In this document: positions 15,017 through 23,546 of the stretch, one piece after another | Position numbering within the stretch: the first letter of the stretch is position 1 | How the letters are laid out: each line of letters opens with the position of its first letter | NCBI GenBank assembly: GCA_030603565.1 | Contig: JAUVXM010000027.1 | Coordinates: 1-32,902 of the forward strand | Direction: 5' to 3' | DNA length: 32,902 nucleotides | Source: Candidatus Aminicenantota bacterium | Lineage (GTDB): Bacteria > Acidobacteriota > Aminicenantia > Aminicenantales > Aminicenantaceae | Translations under genes and position numbers: made by a program | The notes under the pieces: model-generated | Database searches by the model: none | What the model saw: only the letters and a program-made list of their open reading frames with translations | What the model was told of the DNA's origin: nothing

Positions 15017-17038
15017 TTACTTTTTATATTTATCAAACCAGGCCATAAGATACAGCTGCTGCAGGAGTCTATGTGAGGGGCGGCGCCAGCCGTGGAACTC
15101 ATTCGGCATGCGGACCAAGAGGGTCTCTTTTTTCAACTTCTTTAAGGCTCGATAGTATTCCTCGCTTTGGGGCATCGGAGTCCTAAGGTCCGCCTCCCCT
15201 GTCATTACCATGGTGGGAGTAGTAACATTTTTTACATAGTGTAAAGGAGAACGCAGAGCATATTCCAGGGGGTCTTCCCAGGGATATTTTTTAAACTGCC
15301 TGTACCAGCTTGCTCCATCTGTATTGCCCACAAAGGAATGCCAATTTATTACCGGGCGCATAGAGACTGCTGCTGTGAACCTATCGGTATGACCTACAAT
15401 CCAGGCGGTAAGCACTCCTCCGCCGCTGCCGCCGCAGACAAATAGGTTGTCTGTGTCAATGAAACCTTTGGCTATAGCAGTATCAACACCTGCCATCAGG
15501 TCATCCAGGTCTTTTCCCGGGTAGGAATACTGGATCCCATTGACAAAGTCCTGTCCATACCCGGTGCTGCCCCGTGGGTTCATAAAAAGAACTGCAACAC
15601 CTTTAGCGGCAAAATTCTGCCAGGCCCAGTTAAAACGCACAGAATACATGGCCCAGGGTCCGCCGTGGATCCAGAGCAGCAGGGGATACTTTTTGCCGGT
15701 TTCGAATTCAGCCGGTTTAATAAGCCATCCCTGCAGGTCAAGTCCGTCCGGAGATTTAAACCACATCTCCTCAGCCTCACCCAGTTTGACTCCGGCTAAA
15801 ATGTCAGAATTTACATCAACCAGTTCTTTTATCTCTTCAGGATTTTTCAGGTTAAAGGTCACCAGATAGGCGGGCCGGTAAAAAGTTGAAAGTGTGGTGG
15901 CTACCTGGCCGCTGGCTGCGATCGAGAGTCCGGACAGATAATGGTTGCCTTTGGTTATTTTTGATATTTTTCCTTTTAAGGGCACAAAATACAGGTTGGA
16001 CATTCCCTTTTCCTGCATCAGGTAATAGACGCCTGAGTTGTCTGCAGCCCAAGTAATACCTGAGGGAGAGTTAGGGAGCTTGCTGGCCAGAAGGCGTTTT
16101 CCTCCTCCGTTTGAGTTCATAAGATAGAGGCTTGAGAGGGTGCTGGTAAAGTTTTTATCATCATATCCGGTATAAGCGATCCATTTTCCGTTGGGAGAGA
16201 TTCGGGCGCCCCGATCCGGCCCCATGCGCTCAGTCAGAGTCTTGATCTCTAAGGTATCAAGGTCAATAGAATATATTTCGGAATCACCTCTTAAATATTC
16301 GGCCTCAGGTTTACGGATAGCACTAAAATAGATCTTTTTACCATCCGCCGACCACTGGGGATCTGAGTGGGAATAATCACCTGATGTTAACTGCCGGGGA
16401 GTCCCGCCTAACTCAGCATCGATCACATAGATATGACTGTATCCCTTAGGCACCGGGCCTCGGCCGTCTCTTGCCCAGCTTAAGCGGTCAACTATAACAG
16501 CTCCTTTTGCCCACTTGGCGCCTTTGGGCTGCTTGACCATTTTAACGGGTAAAATCGGATTGGTATCCGGAACAAACGAGGTAAATGCCAGCCATTTTCC
16601 CTCCGGCGACCATTTTAATCCTCCCGGAGTACGCTCTACGTGGGTAAGTTGGGCTACTTCCCGGGTGTCCAGCCACATCACATGAACCTGAGTGGTTTCG
16701 TCACGGTCTGAGAGAAAAGCTATCTTTTTTCCTTCAGGGGACCAGACTGGAGAAGAATCCTTCCAATTGCCGTGAGTAAGCTCACGGGCGCGGGTGCCGT
16801 CGATATCTACAAGCCAGAGGTTGCTGCGGTAATGGTCATTTATCTTGTCAACCCAGGTGCGGGAAAACAGTATGTGCTTGCCATCGGGAGAAATATCTGC
16901 ACTGCTGATCGACTCCATCTCCATAAAAGTTTCCTTGCACAGAAGTTTTGGGTTATCTTCAGCAAAGGTAGGGGGAGCAAGTCCGGCAAATAGGATCAGA
17001 AAAAATACCAGTAATAAGGAAACATATACTTTTTTCAT
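15017..17038 (-). CDS. Exported S9-family prolyl oligopeptidase / acylaminoacyl peptidase
   Basis: This 673-residue serine peptidase has a signal peptide (first 26 residues, ending TFA-E), a TolB/WD40-like propeller (about 40-400, repeated SPDGK, SPEGK, SADGK and SPNGK segments) and a C-terminal alpha/beta hydrolase domain. The catalytic triad is readable: Ser in CGGSGGGVLT (about 536), Asp in TGEADLRTPMPQSEE (about 617) and His in PNEFHGWRRPSHR (about 647). The HGGPW segment forms the usual oxyanion region. The propeller restricts access to short peptides, so the role is final digestion of peptides outside the cytoplasm. AAGGAGG lies 5 nt before the ATG. It is separated from glpK by 218 bp and is probably transcribed on its own. 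Confidence 0.92.
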   Translation of the reverse strand: MKKVYVSLLLVFFLILFAGLAPPTFAEDNPKLLCKETFMEMESISSADISPDGKHILFSRTWVDKINDHYRSNLWLVDIDGTRARELTHGNWKDSSPVWSPEGKKIAFLSDRDETTQVHVMWLDTREVAQLTHVERTPGGLKWSPEGKWLAFTSFVPDTNPILPVKMVKQPKGAKWAKGAVIVDRLSWARDGRGPVPKGYSHIYVIDAELGGTPRQLTSGDYSHSDPQWSADGKKIYFSAIRKPEAEYLRGDSEIYSIDLDTLEIKTLTERMGPDRGARISPNGKWIAYTGYDDKNFTSTLSSLYLMNSNGGGKRLLASKLPNSPSGITWAADNSGVYYLMQEKGMSNLYFVPLKGKISKITKGNHYLSGLSIAASGQVATTLSTFYRPAYLVTFNLKNPEEIKELVDVNSDILAGVKLGEAEEMWFKSPDGLDLQGWLIKPAEFETGKKYPLLLWIHGGPWAMYSVRFNWAWQNFAAKGVAVLFMNPRGSTGYGQDFVNGIQYSYPGKDLDDLMAGVDTAIAKGFIDTDNLFVCGGSGGGVLTAWIVGHTDRFTAAVSMRPVINWHSFVGNTDGASWYRQFKKYPWEDPLEYALRSPLHYVKNVTTPTMVMTGEADLRTPMPQSEEYYRALKKLKKETLLVRMPNEFHGWRRPSHRLLQQLYLMAWFDKYKK

Positions 17039-17256
17039 GCTTTCCTCCTTTTAGGAATAATTCAATTTAAGATACATTGACTTTAATTTATAAAATTAAT
17101 GACTTAAAAACAAATGATTTTTTTTGGTGCAGATAAATCCGAGGGTATGAATACGCTTACGTGACCGTCTTTTCTTTGCCTAATTATCTGTAAAATGAGA
17201 AAATAAAATAAATATTGAATCCTGTTTAAAGGGAAAGGATAGAAAAAATAGGGGAA

Positions 17257-18723
17257 CTACATTTTAACTAAAGCTTGCCGCAGGGCTTTTCGCCACCCTG
17301 CCAGAAAAGAGCTGCGGGTATATTCGGCCATAGCAGGAGTGAATTCTTTTTCTATTGATCTAATCCCCTCCAGCTCTTTCCTGTCTTTCCAGAATCCGGT
17401 TTTTAGCCCGGCCATATAAGCTACACCCAAGGAAGTCGACTCTATATTTTTGGGACGGGTCACTGAGCTATCGAGGATGTCAGCCTGGAACTGCATGAGA
17501 AAATCATTAGCTGCGGCTCCCCCATCTACAGCCAGATTCTTGATACTGAAACCCGACTCTTCCTCCATAGCCTTAAGCACATCATATGTCTGATACACCA
17601 TTGCTTCCAGGGAGGCCCGGATAATGTGGTTGCGGTTTGCTCCACGGGTAAGACCAGTTATTATCCCCCTAGCCTCCATATTCCAGTAGGGAGCTCCCAA
17701 TCCTACAAAGGCAGGAACTAGGTAAACTCCGGCATTATCCTTCACTGCTAGGGCTGCTGCTTCACTATCAGATGATTCTTCTAAAAGCCCAAGTTCATCT
17801 CTAAGCCACTGAATGGCTGCCCCCCCTATAAAGATGGAGCCTTCCAGAGCATAACACGGATGTCCTCGGCCGTTTACAGCTAGAGTGGTCACCAGGCCTT
17901 TCTCGGAAAATATCGCTTTTTCGCCTGTGTTTAAAAGCAAAAAACAGCCTGTTCCATAAGTATTTTTTACATCTCCGGAAGAGAAGCAGGCCTGACCGAA
18001 AAGGGCTGCCTGCTGGTCACCGGCCACACCGGATATAGGAATCCCCTTTAATCCCGGGAGGGAATTGACTCGGCCGAAATCATCAATAGAACTCTTAACT
18101 TCCGGTAGCAATGTCTCAGGTATATCGAGCAGTTTGCATAATTCGGGGTCCCACTTTTTTTCCGTAATATTGAATATCAGAGTCCGGGAGGCATTTGTGT
18201 AATCAGTGGCATGGACCTTTCCGCCGGTCAATTTCCAGATAAGCCACGTATCGATCGTTCCAAAAAGCAGGTCTTCTACATCTAGGGCAGGATAATTATT
18301 GAGGATCCACTTAAGCTTTGTCCCGCTAAAATATGCATCTACAGGTAATCCTGTCTTTTTCCGGAATAAGGCCTCATGTGATTTTAGTTTCTCACACTCC
18401 CCCACTGTTCTCCGGCACTGCCAAACGATTGCATTACAAACTGGGATCCCGCTTTTTCTATTCCACACTACTGTTGTTTCACGCTGGTTGGTAATGCCTA
18501 CAGCTGCAATTTTTGCTTGGCAATGCGAACATAGCTCTTTTACTACAACTTCAACTGTGTGCCAGATCTCCATAGGGTCGTGCTCCACCCAACCCGGTTG
18601 AGGATATATCTGAGCGATCTCCCGGTAGGCTTTAGCGGCTATCCGGCCTTGCCTGTTGTAAAGGACAGCATAGGTCCCTGTGGTACCCTGATCTATCGCT
18701 AATACGTATTCAGGTGGGATCAT
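17257..18723 (-). CDS. glpK: Glycerol kinase
   Basis: This 488-residue FGGY-family kinase phosphorylates glycerol with ATP to glycerol-3-phosphate in the cytoplasm. Features: the phosphate-binding DQGTTGTYAV at the N-terminus, GITNQRETTVVWN (glycerol-contacting Arg-Glu near 80), DAYFSGTKLKW (the conserved Tyr), GVAGDQQAALFGQ (catalytic Asp), YGTGCFLLLNTG and GGAAANDFLMQFQADI. The length is normal for the family and all key residues are present. It lies 34 nt downstream of a monoacylglycerol-lipase-like gene on the same strand, which makes a glyceride-using pair: the lipase frees glycerol and this enzyme traps it. ACAGGAAA precedes the ATG. Confidence 0.95.
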   Translation of the reverse strand: MIPPEYVLAIDQGTTGTYAVLYNRQGRIAAKAYREIAQIYPQPGWVEHDPMEIWHTVEVVVKELCSHCQAKIAAVGITNQRETTVVWNRKSGIPVCNAIVWQCRRTVGECEKLKSHEALFRKKTGLPVDAYFSGTKLKWILNNYPALDVEDLLFGTIDTWLIWKLTGGKVHATDYTNASRTLIFNITEKKWDPELCKLLDIPETLLPEVKSSIDDFGRVNSLPGLKGIPISGVAGDQQAALFGQACFSSGDVKNTYGTGCFLLLNTGEKAIFSEKGLVTTLAVNGRGHPCYALEGSIFIGGAAIQWLRDELGLLEESSDSEAAALAVKDNAGVYLVPAFVGLGAPYWNMEARGIITGLTRGANRNHIIRASLEAMVYQTYDVLKAMEEESGFSIKNLAVDGGAAANDFLMQFQADILDSSVTRPKNIESTSLGVAYMAGLKTGFWKDRKELEGIRSIEKEFTPAMAEYTRSSFLAGWRKALRQALVKM

Positions 18724-18757
18724 AACTGTTTCCTGTCTTAAAGGCTCCTATGTTCTT

Positions 18758-19618
18758 TTAGCCTCGCGTGTGGTCATTCATCCAGGTAACGATATCATGT
18801 AATACCTGCTCCTTTTCCGGCTCATTCATTATCTCATGAAAAAGACCGTTGTAGAGTTTCAGAGTTTTGTCTCTTTCTTTGACACCATCATACAACATCT
18901 TGCTTCCTTCCACATCAGCCAAACGGTCTTCTGTTCCATGTAAAATAAGCAGCGGCTGTGATATTCTTTCCATCTGCGCTTGTATCAGCCTGGTCGCCTG
19001 GAGGATCTCTGCCCCTGTTCGGGCTAAGATCTTGCCTTGATAAACAAGAGGGTCATTATCCCGTCTTTTTAAGACTTCAGGGTCCCGTGATAAATCCGCA
19101 GTTTCCAGTTTGATGGCAGGTAGCTTTGGAAAAAGCTTACTCAGCACAGAGGATATTTTCTGAAGAAAAGGAGAAATATCTTCACTGATTTTAACAGAGG
19201 GCGCACTTAGGATCACTCCCCGTATATCCGGCTGCCTGGTTATGCAGTACATTGAACATATCCCTCCTCCCATACTGTGGCCAAGCAGAAAAACCGGTAT
19301 ATCAGGAAGCCTCAGCCGTACTCTGTCCAGAAATACATCAAGGTCCTTTAAGTAATTATCAAAAGATTCGACATAAACCTTTATTCCTTCAGATTTTCCG
19401 TGACCTCTCAGGTCAAATGTATCAACCGCATATCCTTGGGCAGTTAAAAATTCAGCTGCCTCATTATATCGACCGCTGTGCTCGCATATTCCATGTAAAA
19501 TCACAACTGATGCCCTGGGTTTACTTTGCAGCCGCCACCATTGATCATACAGCTTAAGACCATCAAAACTTGTAAAATTCCCAGACTCTCTCTGGATAAG
19601 AGCTTCCTTTCCCTCCAT
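18758..19618 (-). CDS. Monoacylglycerol lipase / lysophospholipase-like alpha/beta hydrolase
   Basis: This 286-residue hydrolase of the monoglyceride-lipase (Hydrolase_4) group has no signal peptide, so it is likely cytoplasmic. The family pattern is clear: VVILHGICEHSGRYNEAAEFL with the oxyanion HG, FDLRGHGKSEG, nucleophile elbow LLGHSMGGGI (Ser about 114), Asp in LHGTEDRLADVEG (about 228) and His in LFHEIMNEPEKEQVL (about 260). Expected activity is release of fatty acid and glycerol from monoacylglycerol or lysophospholipid. The adjacent glycerol kinase gene, 34 nt downstream, supports glyceride use. Confidence 0.88.
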   Translation of the reverse strand: MEGKEALIQRESGNFTSFDGLKLYDQWWRLQSKPRASVVILHGICEHSGRYNEAAEFLTAQGYAVDTFDLRGHGKSEGIKVYVESFDNYLKDLDVFLDRVRLRLPDIPVFLLGHSMGGGICSMYCITRQPDIRGVILSAPSVKISEDISPFLQKISSVLSKLFPKLPAIKLETADLSRDPEVLKRRDNDPLVYQGKILARTGAEILQATRLIQAQMERISQPLLILHGTEDRLADVEGSKMLYDGVKERDKTLKLYNGLFHEIMNEPEKEQVLHDIVTWMNDHTRG

Positions 19619-19753
19619 CCTTATCTCCTGATAATGCTGATCAAGATAAATCCAAGTGAAATAAGGTTATATCACCTCAAAAATAAATGCAAGAATATAA
19701 TCCAATTCAGGATTTCCCCCACTTTTTCTAAGCTTCTGAGCCTTAAGTAAGAA

Positions 19754-19874
19754 TCAGGTCAGTTGCTACGAAAACACGCAATAAATCTGACACACTTTCA
19801 ATTAACAATCTATGTTCCCATCATTGCGATGAAATGATTAATATTTTATCTGTGAAGCAAAAAACAAGACCTGA
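19754..19874. repeat. Short inverted-repeat-bounded relic (GGTCAGG family)
   Basis: TCAGGTC (19754-19760) and GACCTGA (19868-19874) bound about 120 bp of AT-rich non-coding DNA that contains a small ATCATT/AATGAT hairpin near 19820. The end CTGACCCC matches the arm at 29779. It lies between the gamma-glutamyltransferase stop and the lipase start. It resembles non-coding relics associated with REP-type transposition, but no transposase is nearby. Confidence 0.4.
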
Positions 19875-19885
19875 CCCCAATACGG

Positions 19886-21757
19886 TCACCAGGCGATTCC
19901 GTAGTCCTCACCGTAATTACTGGCTCCTCCCCATAAAGTGCCGTGTTTCCAATCAAAATAAATAGCCGTTATCGGCCCTGATGTCCGTTCACTCACCCCG
20001 ACCTTATATCCAATTCCCTCCAGCATCTCTCTGACCTTCTCCGGAACTCGCTCATTTAGAGTCAACCGCCCGGGCGTAGCCACATGCTCACCAAATGAGC
20101 TTTGCATCTGAAAACTTACAATATTTGCAGCCTCGCAGGCCTGTTGGACATTCATGTCAAATTCCACCATGTTGAGAAAAAACTGCAAAAGGTTCTGGTC
20201 TTGGGTATCTCCGCCCTGAACAGCAAATGAGAGATAAGGTTTTCCGTCTTTAAGTGCCATACCTGGAGTTAAGGTAGCCCGGGGTCTTTTTCCGGGCTCT
20301 ACTAAATTAAAGGGATTCTTGCCTTCATCCAGGACAAAACTCTGCATACGCTGGCTCATACCGATCCCGGTTTTCCCGGCAATACAAGCTGGAATCCATC
20401 CTCCGCTGGGAGTCACAGAGACCACCCATCCTTCTTTGTCAGCAGCCTGGATGGAAGTAGTGCCTGTAAAAAAATCCTCATCATGGGCAGCCAGTTCCTC
20501 CCGGCTCATCTTTTCCACTTCCTTCTCTCCCGTATTTGTCCATTTTTCCAAAAGATGCAGATAAGGATTTTTCTTTCCCTCAAAAGGATAAGGGTCGCCC
20601 GGTTTAACGTCCGGGTCATTTACATTCCAGTTAATCTGTTTTAAGCGCTCTTTTGCATATTCTTTTGACAGCAGCCCGGTTATTGGTTCTGCAGGCGGAT
20701 AATAGGGGTCGCCATAATAAAAATCCCGGTCCGCATAAACAAGATTCATGACCTGATAAAGAGTATGGATGTAATTGACACTGTTATATGCCATAGATTT
20801 CAGGTCGATATCCTCCAGTATATTAAGAGCCTGCAGCATGACCGGCCCCTGCACCCAGCTTGTCAGTTTATAGACTTTTATACCCTTATAATCAGTGGTC
20901 ACCGGTTCTTCGATATAGACCTGCCAGTCGGCTAGATCTTTTTTAGTGATAAGCCCGCCCTGTTCCTGACATCCGCGCACAAATTCCTCTGCAATATCTC
21001 CTTTGTAAAAGCGGTCATATGCTGCATATATCGCTTCCTTACGGCTTTTTCCCTCTTCCAGGGCTTTTTGTTCCGCTTCCACCATTTTTTTAAGCGTATC
21101 CAACAGATCTCCCTGACGGAAAATTTCCCCCGCATGAGGAGCTTCATATTCCTCTCCCAGATGAGGCAGGAGGATTTTCTTGGAATAAGGCCACTTCTTT
21201 ATCCTCTCTTTTCCCCGCTCAATACTCCGGCAGAGGGCCTCTTCTATCGGATAACCCTCGGCCATCTGCATGGCCGGCTCCAAAACTTGCTTTAGGCTCA
21301 TGCTCCCGAACTCAGCCAACATGGTCAGCAGACCGCCCGGTGTTCCTGGTGTTACTGCAGCAAGCGGGCCATAAGCGGGCGGGTATTCCAGGCCTTTTTG
21401 CTTAAAAAACTCGAGTGTAGCTCCTGTAGGTGCTGCTCCCAAGGCATTAATCCCATAAACTTTTTTTGTATGGGGATTGTATATAAGCGCCTGCGTTTCC
21501 CCACCCCAGCTTAAAACATCATACATGGTAGAGACCGCCGCCAGCATAGCACAGGTGGCATCGACCGCATTTCCACCTCGCTCAAATATCTTTGCACCAG
21601 CTGTCGCCCCCAAAGGCTTTCCCGTTATAGCAACCCAGTGATGGCCATGCAGGACCGGCTTTTGCGTGCGCTGCGCAGTCATACCGATATTGGCCAGAAG
21701 CAGAATAAGCAAGACTGTAAAAATCTTGCATAGATTAAATATGCTATTTTTTGACAT
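19886..21757 (-). CDS. ggt: Exported gamma-glutamyltransferase
   Basis: This 623-residue N-terminal-nucleophile hydrolase cleaves gamma-glutamyl bonds (glutathione and other gamma-glutamyl peptides) in the periplasm. Signal peptide: about 1-28. The large-subunit landmark GATAGAKIFERGGNAVDATCA is near the mature N-terminus. The autoprocessing site is DFFTG|TTSIQAAD, with the nucleophile Thr near 432. The family Arg and Gly-Gly segments appear as RPRATLTPGMALKDG and AVQGGDTQDQ. The segment after the nucleophile (VTPSGGW rather than the usual SLN-type) is divergent, so it may belong to the broader GGT-like acylase group. GAGGAG precedes the ATG. An AbgB-like amidohydrolase lies upstream on the same strand, with mini-repeat D between. 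Confidence 0.9.
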   Translation of the reverse strand: MSKNSIFNLCKIFTVLLILLLANIGMTAQRTQKPVLHGHHWVAITGKPLGATAGAKIFERGGNAVDATCAMLAAVSTMYDVLSWGGETQALIYNPHTKKVYGINALGAAPTGATLEFFKQKGLEYPPAYGPLAAVTPGTPGGLLTMLAEFGSMSLKQVLEPAMQMAEGYPIEEALCRSIERGKERIKKWPYSKKILLPHLGEEYEAPHAGEIFRQGDLLDTLKKMVEAEQKALEEGKSRKEAIYAAYDRFYKGDIAEEFVRGCQEQGGLITKKDLADWQVYIEEPVTTDYKGIKVYKLTSWVQGPVMLQALNILEDIDLKSMAYNSVNYIHTLYQVMNLVYADRDFYYGDPYYPPAEPITGLLSKEYAKERLKQINWNVNDPDVKPGDPYPFEGKKNPYLHLLEKWTNTGEKEVEKMSREELAAHDEDFFTGTTSIQAADKEGWVVSVTPSGGWIPACIAGKTGIGMSQRMQSFVLDEGKNPFNLVEPGKRPRATLTPGMALKDGKPYLSFAVQGGDTQDQNLLQFFLNMVEFDMNVQQACEAANIVSFQMQSSFGEHVATPGRLTLNERVPEKVREMLEGIGYKVGVSERTSGPITAIYFDWKHGTLWGGASNYGEDYGIAW

Positions 21758-21815
21758 TTCTTTCTCCTCATATGAGAAGCACTTTGGGATTGCTTCATCA
21801 TTTCTTTCTTTCTAT

Positions 21816-21881
21816 CCTGACCTATTCATAAAAAAATGTTAATGTTCTTATTATTAATTTATCTTCTGTGAATAATCCAGG
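21816..21881 (-). mobile_element. Mini-repeat D: 66-bp deletion form of the element, with perfect 4-bp target duplication
   Basis: Read on the minus strand it starts CCTGGATTATTCAC and ends TATGAATAGGTCAGG, the same termini as the 255-bp copies, with the RNA domain and the left arm of the right-end stem missing. The flanks are CTAT at 21812-21815 and 21882-21885. It touches the stop codon of the AbgB-like gene: the TAG stop (21884-21882) is inside the target duplication. Its right end lies 58 nt before the gamma-glutamyltransferase start. This is the shortest copy with both ends. Confidence 0.88.
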
Positions 21882-23417
21882 CTATTTATTTTCTAAATAA
21901 TATTTCTTCATTAAGGGAAGATATTTCTCCATCAGCTCTTTGTTCAAATCCAAAGGAGGCTTGGCATCCTCCGGTAAAAATGATTTGTAAGGATGTTCCT
22001 TCTCATAAGCATCAAATTCTTCTTTGATTTTTTTAAGTTCTTTCGGATTTTTGAATAGATCAATAACTGTGGCAGCCATTACTTTAGCCCCTGCATTCAG
22101 GCCCTTCCAGGCAGTAGAGCCGTAATTTGAAGCAACGGCAGACCAGTGATGGCTTATTCCTCCTGGTACCCTACCCGGGAAGACAACCGTAGTAGTCGGC
22201 ACTACCCGCGTCACCTCGCCTACATCAGATGAGCCGCCTCCTACAAATACCGGGGAAGGCCCTCTGAGCTTTCCTGTTTTTGTGGGCATCCCTTTTTCCG
22301 GCTTGCCCAATTCTTTTTGCAGAGCTTTAGCATAAGCATTCTCTTCTTCCGTCCATTCCGGCATTCCTACTATCTCTATATTCTGTTGTAAAAGCTCAGC
22401 CAGCCCTTTATTGGCATTACGCTGATGTATTGCGGATAAAATTTTCACCTCGGCCAGCTCGGTTCCAGTCGCTAAAGCTCCTGCTTTAGCACAGTTGATC
22501 ACTTTCTCATACATCTCTTCGACTCTCTCATCACTGTTGCGGACAAAATACCAGACACTAGCCTTATCCGGTACTACATTGGGGGCCTCTCCTCCCTCAA
22601 TTATCACGTAATGCATGCGGTAGGTATAAAAAAGATGCTCCCTTAAGAAATTTGTTGCCACATTCATAATATCCACTGCATCCAGAGCGCTTCTTGCCGA
22701 CCAGGGGGAAGCACCGTGTGAAGTCCTTCCCTTGAATGTAAAAATAACAGAGTACATGGCATTTCCGCCTTTGCCGTATCCTGTCCCCAGAGTACTACTG
22801 CTGTGATTATCTATTACAGCATCCACCTCATCAAACAAACCTGCTCTTACCATATAGGGACGACTGATCAGAGTTTCTTCAGCCGGGGAGCCAAATACTT
22901 TAACCGTTCCCTCCAGGTTATATTTATCTATCGCTTCTTTTACTGCAAATGCTGCCGCTGCTGCTGCTGTACACATGGTATTGTGACCGCAGCCGTGACC
23001 AGGGGCACCTTCCACTACCGGGTCCTGTTTGGGCACACGTCCTTTCTGTGAAAGCATGGGCAGGGCGTCATATTCACCCAATATCCCGATCACAGGTTTT
23101 CCTGAGCCATATGAAGCGACAAAACAAGTAGGCATACCTGCTGCCCCCCGTTCTACAGTAAATCCAGCCTCCTCCAATGTGTCTGCCAGTAGTTTTGAAG
23201 ATTTAAACTCCTGCATCCCCAACTCTGCATAGGACCAGATAGTGTCTGATATCTTACCGAATTTTTCTACAACCTGAGGCTGGCTCAACCATTCCAGCAC
23301 CAGTTTTTTCTCCTTGGCAACCTTTGAACCGGCAAAAACTTGCACGTTTAATCCCCAAAATAGGACAGAAGCTGCCATAAAATACAATATGCTGTTTTTA
23401 AATATTTTGGATTTCAT
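21882..23417 (-). CDS. Exported M20D amidohydrolase, AbgB-like
   Basis: This 511-residue metallopeptidase resembles the p-aminobenzoyl-glutamate utilization protein B group. The signal peptide covers about the first 30 residues (ending VFAG). Landmarks: ISDTIWSYAELGMQEFKSS, IGILGEYDALPMLSQ, GAPGHGCGHNTMC (metal-binding Cys-His near 141), GSPAEETL, NHSSSTLGTGYG, GRTSHGASPW and GGSSDVGEVTRVVP. It would release glutamate or another amino acid from an N-acyl or aryl amide; AbgB proper cleaves aminobenzoyl-glutamate, a folate breakdown product. The signal peptide is unlike cytoplasmic AbgB. Its neighbour gamma-glutamyltransferase suggests joint use of glutamyl conjugates. AAGGAGG precedes the ATG. 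Confidence 0.88.
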   Translation of the reverse strand: MKSKIFKNSILYFMAASVLFWGLNVQVFAGSKVAKEKKLVLEWLSQPQVVEKFGKISDTIWSYAELGMQEFKSSKLLADTLEEAGFTVERGAAGMPTCFVASYGSGKPVIGILGEYDALPMLSQKGRVPKQDPVVEGAPGHGCGHNTMCTAAAAAAFAVKEAIDKYNLEGTVKVFGSPAEETLISRPYMVRAGLFDEVDAVIDNHSSSTLGTGYGKGGNAMYSVIFTFKGRTSHGASPWSARSALDAVDIMNVATNFLREHLFYTYRMHYVIIEGGEAPNVVPDKASVWYFVRNSDERVEEMYEKVINCAKAGALATGTELAEVKILSAIHQRNANKGLAELLQQNIEIVGMPEWTEEENAYAKALQKELGKPEKGMPTKTGKLRGPSPVFVGGGSSDVGEVTRVVPTTTVVFPGRVPGGISHHWSAVASNYGSTAWKGLNAGAKVMAATVIDLFKNPKELKKIKEEFDAYEKEHPYKSFLPEDAKPPLDLNKELMEKYLPLMKKYYLENK

Positions 23418-23428
23418 AAAGCCTCCTT

Positions 23429-23457
23429 AATAATCCAGGTACTCCTGAATAATTCAT
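23429..23457 (-). repeat. Abutting right end and left end of the element, 4 nt apart
   Basis: On the minus strand ATGAATTATTCAGG, then AGTA, then CCTGGATTATT. The first part matches the element's right end at 12 of 14 positions and the second matches its left end at 11 of 11, as in a right-end/left-end junction or two deleted copies side by side. It lies just upstream of the AAGGAGG of the AbgB-like gene. An imperfect palindromic operator is the alternative reading. Confidence 0.4.
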
Positions 23458-23546
23458 ATTATTTCAAAACAAGGTTATATCAGCAGTATCTATGAAGTCA
23501 AGATTGAAAAGTATGTTGATGATAATATATAATCAAACTCTACGCG

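Noticed and set aside
17039-17256. Riboswitch or leader RNA between the S9 peptidase and glpK genes
   Set aside because: The segment around 17140-17180 has some GC-richer, structured-looking sequence, but I could not match it to a known riboswitch or find a convincing fold.
21882-23417. Disruption of the AbgB-like gene by mini-repeat D
   Set aside because: The insertion falls at the stop codon and the duplicated CTAT preserves the TAG; the protein has normal length.
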